This document shows, one piece after another, positions 41,443 to 50,447 of a stretch of 64,000 nt of DNA. Positions within the stretch are counted from its first letter, which is position 1, and every line of letters begins with the position of its first letter. The DNA comes from Kineococcus endophyticus (GTDB lineage: Bacteria > Actinomycetota > Actinomycetes > Actinomycetales > Kineococcaceae), in contig NZ_JBFNQN010000003.1 in NCBI RefSeq assembly GCF_040796495.1, forward strand, positions 62,001 to 126,000. Reading direction: 5' to 3'. The notes under the pieces are model-generated. The model saw nothing but the letters and a program-made list of their open reading frames with translations. It searched no databases and was not told where the DNA came from. The translations under genes and the position numbers were made by a program.

Positions 41443-42684
41443 GTGACGACTGTGACTGAGCGCACCACCCGCCGGACGCTGCTGCTGGCGTTCGCCTCCG
41501 CCGTCCCCGTCGCCGCCCTCGCGGGACTGCAGGGGTCCGCGGCCGCCGACCCCGTCTACCCCAGCCAGGGCGACGTCGACGCGGCCCAGTCCGCGGCCGA
41601 CGCCAAGGCCGCCCAGGTCGCCTCCCTCCAGGCCCAGTTGGCCGCTCAGCAGGACGCGCTCGACGCCGCGCAGACGAAGCTGTCCGTCGCCGCCGAGGAC
41701 TACGACGAGGCCCGCGCGCTCCTGCAGCAGCGCACCGAGGAGGCCACCGCCGCCCAGGCCGCCGCCGACCGCGCGGCCGCCGCCTACGCCCAGGCCCGCA
41801 CCGCGCTGGGCCGCGTCGCCTCCGAGCAGTACCGCGGGGTCTCCGACGGGTGGTCCCCGCTGGCCACCGTCGTGACGACCGGCGACATCGAGGGCTACGT
41901 CAACGGCCAGGCCACCCTCGACCACGTCGCGGGCAACCGCGCCGACGTCCAGCAGGAGGCCGCCGATGCCAAGGCGCTCGCGCAGTCCACCGCCGCGCAG
42001 GCCGCCGCCGCCAAGACGGCGCAGGAGGACGCGACGACGAAGGCCGCCGCCGCCCGCGCCGTCGCCCAGCAGGCCGCCGACGCCGCCAACAGCGTGGTCG
42101 CGTCCACGCAGCAGCAGACGGACGCGCTCCTCGCCCAGCTCGCGACGCTGCAGCAGACGACCGTCCAGCTCGAGCAGCAGCGGCAGGCCGGTCTGGAGGC
42201 CGAACGTCAGGCCGCCGCGGCCGCCGCCGCCCAGGCCGCGGCGCAGGCGGCCGCGCGCGCCTCCTCCGCCGGCGGGGGGTCGGCCGCCTCCGTCCGCCGG
42301 GCCGCCGCCCCGACGGCGGGCGCGGGCACCGCGGTGGACTGGGCGCTCGCCCAGCTCGGCAAGCCGTACGTCTGGGCCGCCGACGGCCCCGACTCCTTCG
42401 ACTGCTCCGGCCTGACGATGCAGGCCTGGGCCGCGGCGGGCGTCTCGCTGCCGCACTCCTCGCGGATGCAGTACTCCGGCCAGGCCAAGGTCGACCTGGC
42501 CGACCTCGCCCCCGGCGACCTCGTGTTCTACGCCACCGACACCTCGAACCCCTCGACCATCCACCACGTCGGGATGGTCATCGCGCCGGGCACGATGGTC
42601 GAGGCGCCGCACACCGGCGCGAACGTGCGCACCAGCTCGATCTACCGCTCGGGGCTCATGTCCCTGGGGACCCGCCCCTCCTGA
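41443..42684 (+). CDS. Secreted NlpC/P60 peptidoglycan hydrolase (RipA-like)
   Basis: The 413-residue protein has a signal peptide with twin Arg (TTRRTLLLAFASAVPVAALA; possibly Tat), a long Ala/Gln-rich coiled coil (about 50-270), an Ala/Pro linker, and a C-terminal NlpC/P60 domain. The catalytic Cys is C321 in DSFDCSGLTMQAW and the His lies in HHVGMVI. It would cleave peptidoglycan stem peptides (D-Glu to meso-DAP) during division. Two -10-like TACTCT words (41408-41413, 41435-41440) lie upstream. GTG 41443 is used; GTG 41452 would remove three residues. Confidence 0.88.
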   Translation: MTTVTERTTRRTLLLAFASAVPVAALAGLQGSAAADPVYPSQGDVDAAQSAADAKAAQVASLQAQLAAQQDALDAAQTKLSVAAEDYDEARALLQQRTEEATAAQAAADRAAAAYAQARTALGRVASEQYRGVSDGWSPLATVVTTGDIEGYVNGQATLDHVAGNRADVQQEAADAKALAQSTAAQAAAAKTAQEDATTKAAAARAVAQQAADAANSVVASTQQQTDALLAQLATLQQTTVQLEQQRQAGLEAERQAAAAAAAQAAAQAAARASSAGGGSAASVRRAAAPTAGAGTAVDWALAQLGKPYVWAADGPDSFDCSGLTMQAWAAAGVSLPHSSRMQYSGQAKVDLADLAPGDLVFYATDTSNPSTIHHVGMVIAPGTMVEAPHTGANVRTSSIYRSGLMSLGTRPS

Positions 42685-42740
42685 CCCGCGGTCCCCGCGC
42701 GCCGACCTCGTCGTCGTCGCGCGCGGCCCGGGGGTCGGGC

Positions 42741-42785
42741 TCGTTGACGCGAAGGGCCGAACCTACCGGCCCGTCGCGTCAACGA
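42741..42785. terminator. Bidirectional stem-loop between the NlpC/P60 and ppa genes (TCGTTG family)
   Basis: Arms 42741-42759 (TCGTTGACGCGAAGGGCCG) and 42767-42785 pair over 19 bp with one mismatch and a 7-nt loop, between convergent genes. The outer TCGTTG...CAACGA is shared with the stems at 10093-10137 and 30257-30321. Confidence 0.75.
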
Positions 42786-42803
42786 CATCCCACCGCAGCG
42801 GCG

Positions 42804-43325
42804 TCAGTGGCCGGAAGCGCCCAGCTCGTACGAGGTGCCCTTGGCCCGCTCGAAGCTCGCCTGGATCTCCTTCTCGGCCTCCTCGCGACCGGCCCAGTTG
42901 GCGCCCTCGACGCTCTTGCCGGGCTCGAGGTCCTTGTAGGTCTCGAAGAAGTGCTGGATCTCCAGGCGGTCGAACTCGGAGATGTCCGCGAGGTCCTGGA
43001 TGTTCGCCCAGCGGGGGTCACCCGCGGGGACGGCGAGGATCTTGTCGTCGCCGCCGGCCTCGTCGCGCATGTGGAACAGGCCGATGGCGCGGCAGCTGAT
43101 GAGGCAACCGGGGAACGTCGGCTCCTCGAGGATGACGAGGACGTCCAGCGGGTCCCCGTCCTCGCCCAGCGTGCCCTCGATGAAGCCGTAGTCGTGCGGG
43201 TACCGCGTCGACGTGAAGAGCATGCGGTCCAGGCGGATCCGGCCCGACTCGTGGTCGACCTCGTACTTGTTGCGCTGACCCTTGGGGATCTCGATGGTCG
43301 CGTCGAACTCGGCTGGGGTGCTCAC
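42804..43325 (-). CDS. ppa: Soluble inorganic pyrophosphatase
   Basis: The 173-residue family I pyrophosphatase has [41 protein letters not shown] (with the DGDPLD metal-binding signature) and KAxW-type C-terminal residues. It hydrolyses cytosolic PPi released by biosynthesis and drives those reactions forward. GTG 43325 follows GAGAGGAG. It is divergent from dacB, which is its usual actinobacterial neighbour. The membrane enzyme HppA is encoded separately at 6.1 kb. Confidence 0.96.
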   Translation of the reverse strand: MSTPAEFDATIEIPKGQRNKYEVDHESGRIRLDRMLFTSTRYPHDYGFIEGTLGEDGDPLDVLVILEEPTFPGCLISCRAIGLFHMRDEAGGDDKILAVPAGDPRWANIQDLADISEFDRLEIQHFFETYKDLEPGKSVEGANWAGREEAEKEIQASFERAKGTSYELGASGH

Positions 43326-43511
43326 GTGGCTCCTCTCGACCGGGGTCGCCCGACCCCGTCCGTCACGGTGTGGTTCGCGGTCGGCCGGAGGACTCCCGGC
43401 CGACGGACCGCGCTAGTGTCGCGCAGACAGGGGCTCTGGAACGAACCGGGTGCGACGCGCTGTGCGCCGCCCGTGACGAGCGGGCGAGCCGGAGGACGAC
43501 GGGGGAGCGGC

Positions 43512-44945
43512 GTGCGCAGGGTCCGGACCGTCCTGGTCTCCGGCGTCGCCGTCGTGGTCCTCGCCGCCGGGTACGCGGGTCTGGACGTCGCCGGTGCCGT
43601 GCCCGGCCCCCTCACCACCACCCCGGCCCCGACCGCGAGCCCCCTGCCGACGGCCCCCGGCGCGCAGCGGCCCCCCGCGTCCCCCACGCCCGTCCTGCCC
43701 ACCCTGGGCGCGGACGCCCCCGTCCCCGACCCGGCGGTCCTGGCCCGCACGGTCGGTCCGCTGCTCACCGACCCCGCCCTGGGCGCGTCGGTCTCCGCCC
43801 GCGTCGTCGACGCGAGCACCGGCCGGGCCCTGCTGGCCACCGCCGAGACCGTCCCGCGCACCCCCGCCTCGACGACGAAGATCCTCACGGCCGTCGCTGC
43901 CCTGCGCGCCCTCGGCGACACGACCCGCGTCCAGACCCGGGTCGTCGCCGGCGCCACGCCCGACGAGGTCGTCCTCGTCGCCGGCGGGGACGTCCTGCTC
44001 GCGGCCGGGGCGGGCGACCCCGACGCCGTCGACGGTCACGCCGGCCTCGGCGACCTCGCCGCGCAGACGGCCGCGTCCCTGCGCGCCGCGGGCCGCACGA
44101 CGGTCGCCGTCCGCCTCGACGACGGGCTGTTCACCGGTCCCACGACGTCGCCCGGCTGGGGCGCCGGCGACGTCGGCGCCGGGTTCGTCATGCCCATCGC
44201 GCCGCTCGCGGTCGACGAGGCCCGGCTCGCCGACGCCGAGAACGCCCCGCGCGCGGCCGACCCGGCGATGGCCGCGGCCCGCACGTTCGCGCAGGCCCTC
44301 GCCGCCGACGGCATCACCGTCCTGGACCCCGGCGGTGGTCCCGTCGTCCGGGCCGCGGCCCCGCCGGGCGCCACGGTGCTCGGTTCCGTCGCGTCGGCGA
44401 CCACGTCCGAGCAGGTCGAGCTCATGCTCACCGCCAGCGACAACACCCTCGCCGAGGTCCTCGCCCGCCGCGTCGCGCTGGCGACCGACCGGCCGGGCAC
44501 CTTCGACGACGCGTCCGCGGCCGTCGTCGAGGAGGTCGCGGCCCTCGGCGTCGACGTCACCGGCGTCCAGCTGCAGGGGGCCAGCGGGCTCGGCCGCGAC
44601 ACCCGCATCACGGCCCGGGCGCTCACCGACGTCCTGTCGCTCATCGCCGCCGGCGAGCACCCCGAGCTGGGACCCGTCGCGGCCGGGCTGCCGGTGGCCG
44701 GCGTGACGGGCACGCTGCACGACCGCTACGACCAGCCCGACTCCACCGCCGCCGCCGGGGTCGTCCGCGCCAAGACCGGCACGCTGACCGGCGTGAGCAG
44801 CCTCGCCGGGTTCCTGCGCGACGCCGACGGGCGGCTGCTGGCCTTCGCGGTGATGTCCGACAGCGTCGCCCCGGGCGGCTCCGTCCTCGCCCGCCGCGCC
44901 CAGGACCGGTTCGCGACGGCGCTCGCGGGGTGCGGCTGCCGCTAG
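43512..44945 (+). CDS. dacB: D-alanyl-D-alanine carboxypeptidase/endopeptidase (PBP4 type)
   Basis: The 477-residue penicillin-binding protein has an N-terminal membrane anchor (about 7-25), a Pro/Thr-rich linker (about 30-65), and a class C low-molecular-mass PBP domain. Active-site motifs are S120-T-T-K123, S309-D-N311 and K421-T-G423. The large insertion between SxxK and SxN is typical of PBP4. It trims or cleaves peptidoglycan cross-links outside the membrane. GTG 43512 follows GGGGGAG. A -10-like TAGTGT at 43414-43419 would give a leader of about 90 nt. Confidence 0.92.
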   Translation: MRRVRTVLVSGVAVVVLAAGYAGLDVAGAVPGPLTTTPAPTASPLPTAPGAQRPPASPTPVLPTLGADAPVPDPAVLARTVGPLLTDPALGASVSARVVDASTGRALLATAETVPRTPASTTKILTAVAALRALGDTTRVQTRVVAGATPDEVVLVAGGDVLLAAGAGDPDAVDGHAGLGDLAAQTAASLRAAGRTTVAVRLDDGLFTGPTTSPGWGAGDVGAGFVMPIAPLAVDEARLADAENAPRAADPAMAAARTFAQALAADGITVLDPGGGPVVRAAAPPGATVLGSVASATTSEQVELMLTASDNTLAEVLARRVALATDRPGTFDDASAAVVEEVAALGVDVTGVQLQGASGLGRDTRITARALTDVLSLIAAGEHPELGPVAAGLPVAGVTGTLHDRYDQPDSTAAAGVVRAKTGTLTGVSSLAGFLRDADGRLLAFAVMSDSVAPGGSVLARRAQDRFATALAGCGCR

Positions 44946-44967
44946 GCGCCGTCCCGCCGGTCGGTGG

Positions 44968-45020
44968 GGGCACGGGGTGACCCTGCGCCCGTTGACCGGG
45001 CACAGGGTGGCCCCGTGCCC
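44968..45020 (+). terminator. Long stem-loop after dacB
   Basis: Arms 44968-44991 and 44997-45020 pair over 24 positions with two mismatches and one wobble around a 5-nt loop; the outer ten pairs are GGGCACGGGG / CCCCGTGCCC. It separates dacB from the independently started downstream gene. There is no U-tract. Confidence 0.75.
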
Positions 45021-45075
45021 GAACGTGCGTGGGCGGCTGTCCCGTGCCCGGTCCCGCGCGCGGGCCGCCGCCGCG

Positions 45076-45081
45076 TACGGT
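45076..45081 (+). promoter_or_regulatory. -10 element of a probable leaderless DUF2342 transcript
   Basis: TACGGT ends exactly 6 nt before the ATG at 45088. No ribosome binding site is visible. Confidence 0.6.
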
Positions 45082-45087
45082 GCGGGC

Positions 45088-46287
45088 ATGCACGCACGCG
45101 GTGACGAGGCGGTCGGGGACGGGCCGGCGGTGACCCAGCTCCGGACCGGGGTCGACGACGGTGGTCCGGACGTCCAGCTCGAGGGCCGGTCCGTCGTGGA
45201 CCTGGTCGACTTCGACCTCGCCGCCCAGGTCGCCGGCCGCCTCGTCGGCCCCGGCCCGAAGCTGAGCCGCACCGAGATCGACGACGTCGTCGCCGAGCTG
45301 CGCACCGCGGCCGCCGAGGCCGCCGGACCCGTCGCGAGCACCGCGCACCTGCCCTCGCCCGAGCCCATGCCGCCGGCCCTCGTCGTCGACCGCGCCTCGT
45401 GGGCGCAGGCCAACGTCGACGCCTTCCGCGCGCTGCTGGCGCCCGTCGTCGTCCCGCACCGTCCCGGCTCGCCCCCCGGCCGCGCGGGGCAGGCCGTCGA
45501 CCGCGCCACCACGGCCGTCGGGCGGCGCACGACCGGCGCCGAGCTCGGCAGCCTCATCGCGTTCCTGTCCAGCCGCGTCCTCGGGCAGTTCGACGTCTTC
45601 GCCGGGCTCGACGCCCCCGACGGCCGGGTGGAACCGGGTCGGCTGCTGCTCGTCGCGCCCAACGTCGTGCAGGTCGAACGCGACCTCGGCGTCGACCCGC
45701 ACGACTTCCGCCGCTGGGTCTGCCTGCACGAGGAGGCGCACCGGCTGCAGTTCGGGGCGCACCCGTGGTTGCGCGAGCACGTCACCGCGGAGGCGCGCGG
45801 GCTGTCCGGGGAGCTGCTGGCCCAGCCGCGCGACCTGACCGAACGCCTCGCCGGTGTCCTGCAGTCGCTGCCGGACGTCCTGCGCGGCACGGCGGAGGGG
45901 TCCGGGATCGGCCTGGCCGACCTCCTGCAGACGCCCGCCCAGCGCGAACGCGTGTCCCGGCTCGTCGCCGTCATGTCGCTGCTCGAGGGCCACGCCGACG
46001 TCGTCATGGACGACGTCGGTCCCCAGGTCGTGCCGAGCGTGGCGACCATCCGGTCCCGCTTCACCCAGCGCCGCAAGGGCGGTGGCAGCCTCGACCAGGT
46101 CCTGCGCCGGCTGCTCGGCCTCGACGCCAAGACCCGCCAGTACGCCGACGGGGCCAAGTTCGTCCGCGGGGTCGTCGGCCGGGTCGGCTGGGACGGGCTC
46201 AACGCCGTGTGGACGGGGCCCGAGCAGCTGCCGCGACCGGCCGAGATCGCCGACCCCGCCGCCTGGGTCACCCGCGTCCACGGCTGA
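45088..46287 (+). CDS. Zinc-dependent metalloprotease-like protein (DUF2342)
   Basis: The 399-residue protein carries a zincin motif HEEAH at 214-218 (WVCLHEEAHRLQF) and a downstream Glu-rich helix (SLLEGHADVVMDDVG), matching the actinobacterial DUF2342 family, sometimes called putative hydrolase or F420-associated protein. Its substrate is unknown. No signal peptide is seen, so it is probably cytoplasmic. The slot between dacB and tilS is conserved in Actinobacteria. The ATG at 45088 is preferred over the open upstream frame because of the -10 spacing. Confidence 0.85.
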   Translation: MHARGDEAVGDGPAVTQLRTGVDDGGPDVQLEGRSVVDLVDFDLAAQVAGRLVGPGPKLSRTEIDDVVAELRTAAAEAAGPVASTAHLPSPEPMPPALVVDRASWAQANVDAFRALLAPVVVPHRPGSPPGRAGQAVDRATTAVGRRTTGAELGSLIAFLSSRVLGQFDVFAGLDAPDGRVEPGRLLLVAPNVVQVERDLGVDPHDFRRWVCLHEEAHRLQFGAHPWLREHVTAEARGLSGELLAQPRDLTERLAGVLQSLPDVLRGTAEGSGIGLADLLQTPAQRERVSRLVAVMSLLEGHADVVMDDVGPQVVPSVATIRSRFTQRRKGGGSLDQVLRRLLGLDAKTRQYADGAKFVRGVVGRVGWDGLNAVWTGPEQLPRPAEIADPAAWVTRVHG

Positions 46288-46290
46288 GCC

Positions 46291-47262
46291 GTGAGCGGAC
46301 CCCCGGCGGCCGTCGCGGCCGTGCGGGTCGCCGTCCGGCACTGCCTGCGGGACCTGCCGCCCGGGCCGGTGCTCGTCGCCTGCTCGGGCGGGGCCGACTC
46401 GCTCGCCCTGGCCGCCGCCACGGCGTTCGAGGCGCGGACCGCCGGACGCCCGGCGGGGCTCGTCACCGTCGACCACGGCCTGCACCCGGACTCGGCCGCC
46501 GTCGCCGACCGCGTCGTCGCGCTCGGGCACGCGCTCGGGCTCGACCCGGTCCGCGCGGTCCGGGTCGCGGTGGGCCGGACGGGTGGTCTCGAGGCGGCCG
46601 CCCGGACCGCCCGGTACGCCGCGCTGGAGTCCGTCGCCGCCGACGTGGGGGCCGTCGCCGTGCTGCTGGCGCACACCCTCGACGACCAGGCCGAGACCGT
46701 GCTGCTCGGACTGGCCCGGGGGTCCGGGACGCGGTCCCTGGCCGGGATGGCCGCCGCCCGCGGACTCCTCCACCGACCCCTGCTCGGTGTGGCCCGCGAG
46801 ACCGTCCGGCAGGCCTGCGCGGACGAGGACCTGCCCGTGTGGGAGGACCCCGCCAACGCCGACGACCGGTTCCTGCGGGTGCGGGTGCGCCGCGACGTGC
46901 TGCCGCTGCTGGAGTCCGCGCTGGGTCCCGGGGTCGCCGCCGCCCTGGCCCGGACGGCCCGCGCCGCCCGCGACGACGCCGATGCGCTCGACGCCCTGGC
47001 CGCGCAGGCCGACCCCTTCGCCGACGGGTCGGCGGCCGTCGAGGACCTCCTCGCCGCCCCGGCCGCTCTGCGCCGGCGGTGGCTGCGGTCGGCGGCGCTC
47101 GCCGTCGGGTGTTCCGCGAGCGCACTCACGGCGGGGCACGTCGACGCGCTCGAGGCGCTGCTGCTGGACTGGCGCGGGCAGGGGCCCGTGCACCTGCCGG
47201 GCGGTGCGGAGGGCGCCCGCGCGTGTGGCAGGCTCGTGCTCACCCCCCACCCAGACAGATGA
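46291..47262 (+). CDS. tilS: tRNA(Ile)-lysidine synthase
   Basis: The 323-residue N-type ATP pyrophosphatase has the P-loop SGGADS (32-37), VDHGLHPDSAAVADRV and LAHTLDDQAETVLLGLARGSG, followed by a C-terminal helical domain. It converts C34 of the CAU anticodon of tRNA-Ile to lysidine, so that AUA is read as Ile. GTG 46291 is 3 nt after the preceding stop. tilS-hpt is a very widespread pair and supports both calls. Confidence 0.94.
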   Translation: MSGPPAAVAAVRVAVRHCLRDLPPGPVLVACSGGADSLALAAATAFEARTAGRPAGLVTVDHGLHPDSAAVADRVVALGHALGLDPVRAVRVAVGRTGGLEAAARTARYAALESVAADVGAVAVLLAHTLDDQAETVLLGLARGSGTRSLAGMAAARGLLHRPLLGVARETVRQACADEDLPVWEDPANADDRFLRVRVRRDVLPLLESALGPGVAAALARTARAARDDADALDALAAQADPFADGSAAVEDLLAAPAALRRRWLRSAALAVGCSASALTAGHVDALEALLLDWRGQGPVHLPGGAEGARACGRLVLTPHPDR

Positions 47263-47278
47263 CCCACGGGAGACTTGC

Positions 47279-47830
47279 GTGGACGCCGCCACCGCCGGGA
47301 CCGACCTCGAGCACGTCCTGCTGAGCCGGGAGCAGGTGGCGACCCGCATCGCCGAGCTCGCCGCCGAGCTCGACCGCGACTACGCCGACAAGGACGTCCT
47401 GCTCGTCGGCGTCCTCAAGGGCGCGGTCATGGTCATGGCCGACCTCTCGCGCGCCATGAGCATCCCGCTGTCGATGGACTTCATGGCCGTCAGCTCCTAC
47501 GGCTCGGGCACCAAGAGCTCCGGCGTCGTCCGGATCCTCAAGGACCTCGACACCGACATCTCCGGCCGCCACGTGCTCGTCGTCGAGGACATCATCGACT
47601 CCGGGCTCACGCTGTCCTGGCTGCTGGCGAACCTGTCCTCCCGCGGCCCGGCCTCGGTCAAGGTGTGCGCGCTGCTGCGCAAGCCCGAGGCCGCCAAGGT
47701 CGAGGTCGACGTGTCCTACATCGGCTACGACATCCCCAACGAGTTCGTCGTCGGCTACGGCCTGGACTTCGCGGACAAGTACCGCAACCTGGACTGCGTC
47801 GCGACCCTGGCGCCGCACGTCTACAGCTGA
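47279..47830 (+). CDS. hpt: Hypoxanthine phosphoribosyltransferase
   Basis: The 183-residue purine salvage enzyme has the PRPP-binding motif VLVVEDIIDSGLTLSWL, the flexible-loop region SSYGSGTKSSG, and the C-terminal purine-binding DIPNEFVVGYGLDFADKYRNL. It makes IMP and GMP from hypoxanthine and guanine. GTG 47279 follows GGGAGA. It follows tilS. In related genomes ftsH comes next, but here about 8 kb of other genes intervene. Confidence 0.95.
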   Translation: MDAATAGTDLEHVLLSREQVATRIAELAAELDRDYADKDVLLVGVLKGAVMVMADLSRAMSIPLSMDFMAVSSYGSGTKSSGVVRILKDLDTDISGRHVLVVEDIIDSGLTLSWLLANLSSRGPASVKVCALLRKPEAAKVEVDVSYIGYDIPNEFVVGYGLDFADKYRNLDCVATLAPHVYS

Positions 47831-47890
47831 GGTCGGTCGGGCTCCCGTGGCATCCTGATCGAAGGCTCCACAGCGTCGGAGGAGGCAGCG

Positions 47891-48427
47891 ATGAGCACCA
47901 CCGTCGAACGGTCTGCGCCCCGAACCGTCGTGGCACACGGTGACGCGCTGGACGACTGGCTCGCCGAGCGGCGCCGGCTGGGGCAGGACAGCCGCGACGA
48001 GGTCTGGGACGGGGTCTACCACGTGGTTCCGCACGCGCACAGCAGCCACGGACGGCTGGCGTACCGGCTCGGCATCGCGCTCGCCGCCCCGGCGGCCGAG
48101 CGGGGGCTGTCCCCCATGGGGGAGTTCAACCTCGGAACCGGGGACCGCGACTATCGGGTGCCCGACATGGGATGGACGTCCACACCCCTGGAGGAGTCGA
48201 CCCTCTACGTCCCGTCGGTCGAGGTCGTCGTGGAGTTCGAGTCCCCCGGCGACGAGACGTGGGCCAAGGTCCCGTACTACTTCGAGCGGAGGGTCGGCGA
48301 GGTCTGGGTCGTCACTCCACAGACGTCGTCGGTCCAGGTGCTCTCCGGTCCCGATCGACTGGAGCAGCGCAGCGCGGTGCTGGGAGTGGGCACGGACGAG
48401 GTCGCGGCCGCGCTGGGCTGGCGCTGA
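47891..48427 (+). CDS. Uma2-family putative restriction-endonuclease-like protein (DUF820)
   Basis: The 178-residue protein has the PD-(D/E)XK-type core of Uma2: EVWDGVYHVVP, YRVPDMGWTS (Asp), VVVEFESPGDETWAKVPYYFERRVGEVWVV (Glu and Lys). Uma2 genes are numerous in cyanobacteria and Actinobacteria and are often found in variable regions; their function is unproven. The ATG at 47891 has a strong GGAGGAGG site. It lies at the left edge of the segment that separates hpt from ftsH, which fits mobility. Confidence 0.8.
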   Translation: MSTTVERSAPRTVVAHGDALDDWLAERRRLGQDSRDEVWDGVYHVVPHAHSSHGRLAYRLGIALAAPAAERGLSPMGEFNLGTGDRDYRVPDMGWTSTPLEESTLYVPSVEVVVEFESPGDETWAKVPYYFERRVGEVWVVTPQTSSVQVLSGPDRLEQRSAVLGVGTDEVAAALGWR

Positions 48428-48434
48428 CGCTCCC

Positions 48435-48674
48435 TCAGAACCGCAGGACGACCCGCCCCTCGTTGTCCGGGTCGACGGCGGCGCCCGTGACGAGCTTCGC
48501 GATCTGCGGCTGCCGCAGGTACGTCAGCACCCGCGCGCGCAGCTTGCCCTCACCCTTGCCGCAGATGATCTCCGCGCTCGGCTCGCCGCTGGCGGCCGCG
48601 CGCAGGACGAACGTCCGCAGGGTGGTGTCGATGTCCCGGGTGTTGCGGAACACGGAGTGCAGGTCGACGGACAT
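48435..48674 (-). CDS. Small Smr-domain protein
   Basis: The 79-residue protein consists of little more than a Smr (small MutS-related) domain: VDLHSVFRNTRDIDTTLRTF, then IICGKGEGKLRARVLTYL, corresponding to the conserved DLH and GKG-LR motifs. Such domains have nuclease or RNA-binding activity, for example in ribosome rescue. The ATG at 48674 is chosen for the MSVDLH start. It lies 20 nt behind the biotin carboxylase gene and may be the last gene of that transcript. Confidence 0.75.
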   Translation of the reverse strand: MSVDLHSVFRNTRDIDTTLRTFVLRAAASGEPSAEIICGKGEGKLRARVLTYLRQPQIAKLVTGAAVDPDNEGRVVLRF

Positions 48675-48694
48675 CACGCCGCCCACTCTGCACC

Positions 48695-50407
48695 TCACCC
48701 GATGCGCGCGAGCACCTCACCCGCGCCGATCGCGGTGCCCTCCGAGGTGACCCGCCGCAGCGTCCCCGCCCGGTGGGCGGTGAGACGCGCCTCCATCTTC
48801 ATCGCCTCCACGACGGCGACGTCCTGACCCGCCGCGACCTCCGCCCCGTCCTCGACGAGCCAGCTCGTCAGCGTCCCGGGGGCTGAGGCGGTGAGGGCGT
48901 CCTCCTCCGGACCGGTGTCCTCCACAGCGGCGGGGGCGACGGAGCCGAGCGCGGCGAGGAACTCCGCGGGCAGCCCGACGGTCGCCATCCGCCCGTCGAT
49001 CTCGACGGGGAAGCGGCGCAACGCCGGCGCGGTGACCGGCGCCGGGCGCAGCTGCGGTTCCAGTCGCGGCATGAGCTCGGACTCGATCCACTGCGTGTGG
49101 ACGGCGAAACCGTCGGTCGAGAAGTCCGGTTCGTCGACGACGGCGCGGGCGAACGGCAGCACGGTCGCGATGCCGGTGACGTGGAACTCCGCCAGCGCGC
49201 GGCGGGCGCGGGCCAGCGCGGTGTCGCGGTCGGCGGCGTGGACGAGCAGCTTCCCGGCGAGGGAGTCGAACGCGGCCTGGACGGTGTCGCCGGCCTCGAC
49301 CCCGCCGTCCCACCGCACGCCCGGACCCGAGGGCACCCGCAGCTCCTCGACCCGGCCTGCGCTGGGCAGGAACCCCCGGCCCGGGTCCTCGGCGTTGACT
49401 CGGAACTCGAACGCGTGGCCCCGCGGCTCGGGCGTCGTGAGGAAGGACGGCCCGGACCCCTCGGCGATGCGGAACTGCTCGCGCACCAGGTCGGTCCCCG
49501 TGACCAGTTCGGTGACGGGGTGCTCGACCTGCAGGCGGGTGTTCACCTCGCAGAACGACAACGTGCCGTCCGCGCCGAGCAGGAACTCCACGGTCCCCGC
49601 GCCGCGGTACTGCACCGCGGCGCAGATGTCGCGGGCCGCGCGGTGGACGGTCTCGCGCTGCTCGGCGGTGAGGCCGGGGGCGGGCGCCTCCTCGACGAGC
49701 TTCTGGTTCCGGCGCTGCAGCGAGCAGTCCCGGTCCCCGACGACCGTGACGGAACCCCTCCCGTCGCCGAGCACCTGGACCTCCAGGTGCCGGGGGCGGT
49801 CGAGGAACTTCTCCACGAAGCACTCACCGCGGCCGAACGCGGCGACGGCCTCGCGGGTCGCGGACTCGAAGGCGTCGGGGATCTCCTCGCGCGTGCGCGC
49901 CACCCGCATCCCGCGTCCGCCGCCGCCGTGCGCGGCCTTGACCACGATGGGCAGCCCGAACTCGTCGGCGAACGCCTCCGCCTCCGCGGCATCGGCCAGC
50001 GGTCTCGTCGACCCCGGGGCCAGCGGGGCGCCGGCGTCGCGGGCGATGGCGCGCGCCGTCACCTTGTCGCCGAGGGCCTCGATGGTCTCCGGGGCCGGCC
50101 CGATCCACGTCAGCCCTGCGGCCTCGACGGCCCGCGCGAACTCCGCGTTCTCGGACAGGAACCCGTAGCCGGGGTGGACGGCGTCAGCACCCGACGTCTC
50201 CGCCGCGGCCAGCAGCGCGTCCACGTCCAGGTACGTCTCCGCCGCGGTGGTGCCGGGCAGCGCGACGGCCGCGTCGGCCAGCCGGACGTGCAGGGCGCCG
50301 GCGTCCTGGTCGGCGTAGACGGCGACGGACCGCAGCCCCGCCTCGGCGGCGGCGCGGACGACGCGCACGGCGATCTCGCCGCGGTTGGCGATCAGGACGG
50401 TCTTCAC
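48695..50407 (-). CDS. Biotin carboxylase fused to biotin carboxyl carrier domain
   Basis: The 570-residue protein has an ATP-grasp biotin carboxylase domain (NRGEIAVRVVRAA; VKAAHGGGGRGMRVA; EVNTRLQVEHPVTE) at residues 1 to about 445. A linker follows, then a C-terminal biotinyl domain with the acceptor lysine K537 in VEAMKMEA. Normally such an alpha subunit works with a carboxyltransferase beta subunit; none is encoded nearby. Biotin carboxylase and carrier genes often lie beside pxpABC in other bacteria, so a metabolic link is likely but unproven. A long stem-loop separates it from pxpBC. Confidence 0.88.
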   Translation of the reverse strand: MKTVLIANRGEIAVRVVRAAAEAGLRSVAVYADQDAGALHVRLADAAVALPGTTAAETYLDVDALLAAAETSGADAVHPGYGFLSENAEFARAVEAAGLTWIGPAPETIEALGDKVTARAIARDAGAPLAPGSTRPLADAAEAEAFADEFGLPIVVKAAHGGGGRGMRVARTREEIPDAFESATREAVAAFGRGECFVEKFLDRPRHLEVQVLGDGRGSVTVVGDRDCSLQRRNQKLVEEAPAPGLTAEQRETVHRAARDICAAVQYRGAGTVEFLLGADGTLSFCEVNTRLQVEHPVTELVTGTDLVREQFRIAEGSGPSFLTTPEPRGHAFEFRVNAEDPGRGFLPSAGRVEELRVPSGPGVRWDGGVEAGDTVQAAFDSLAGKLLVHAADRDTALARARRALAEFHVTGIATVLPFARAVVDEPDFSTDGFAVHTQWIESELMPRLEPQLRPAPVTAPALRRFPVEIDGRMATVGLPAEFLAALGSVAPAAVEDTGPEEDALTASAPGTLTSWLVEDGAEVAAGQDVAVVEAMKMEARLTAHRAGTLRRVTSEGTAIGAGEVLARIG

Positions 50408-50447
50408 GACAGCTACCTCCGGTGTTCAGGTGGTCACGGGGCTGCGG

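Noticed and set aside
41421-41459. 12-codon ORF overlapping the NlpC/P60 start, 7 nt after a TACTCT
   Set aside because: The spacing would suit a leaderless uORF, but such short frames arise by chance and nothing else supports it.
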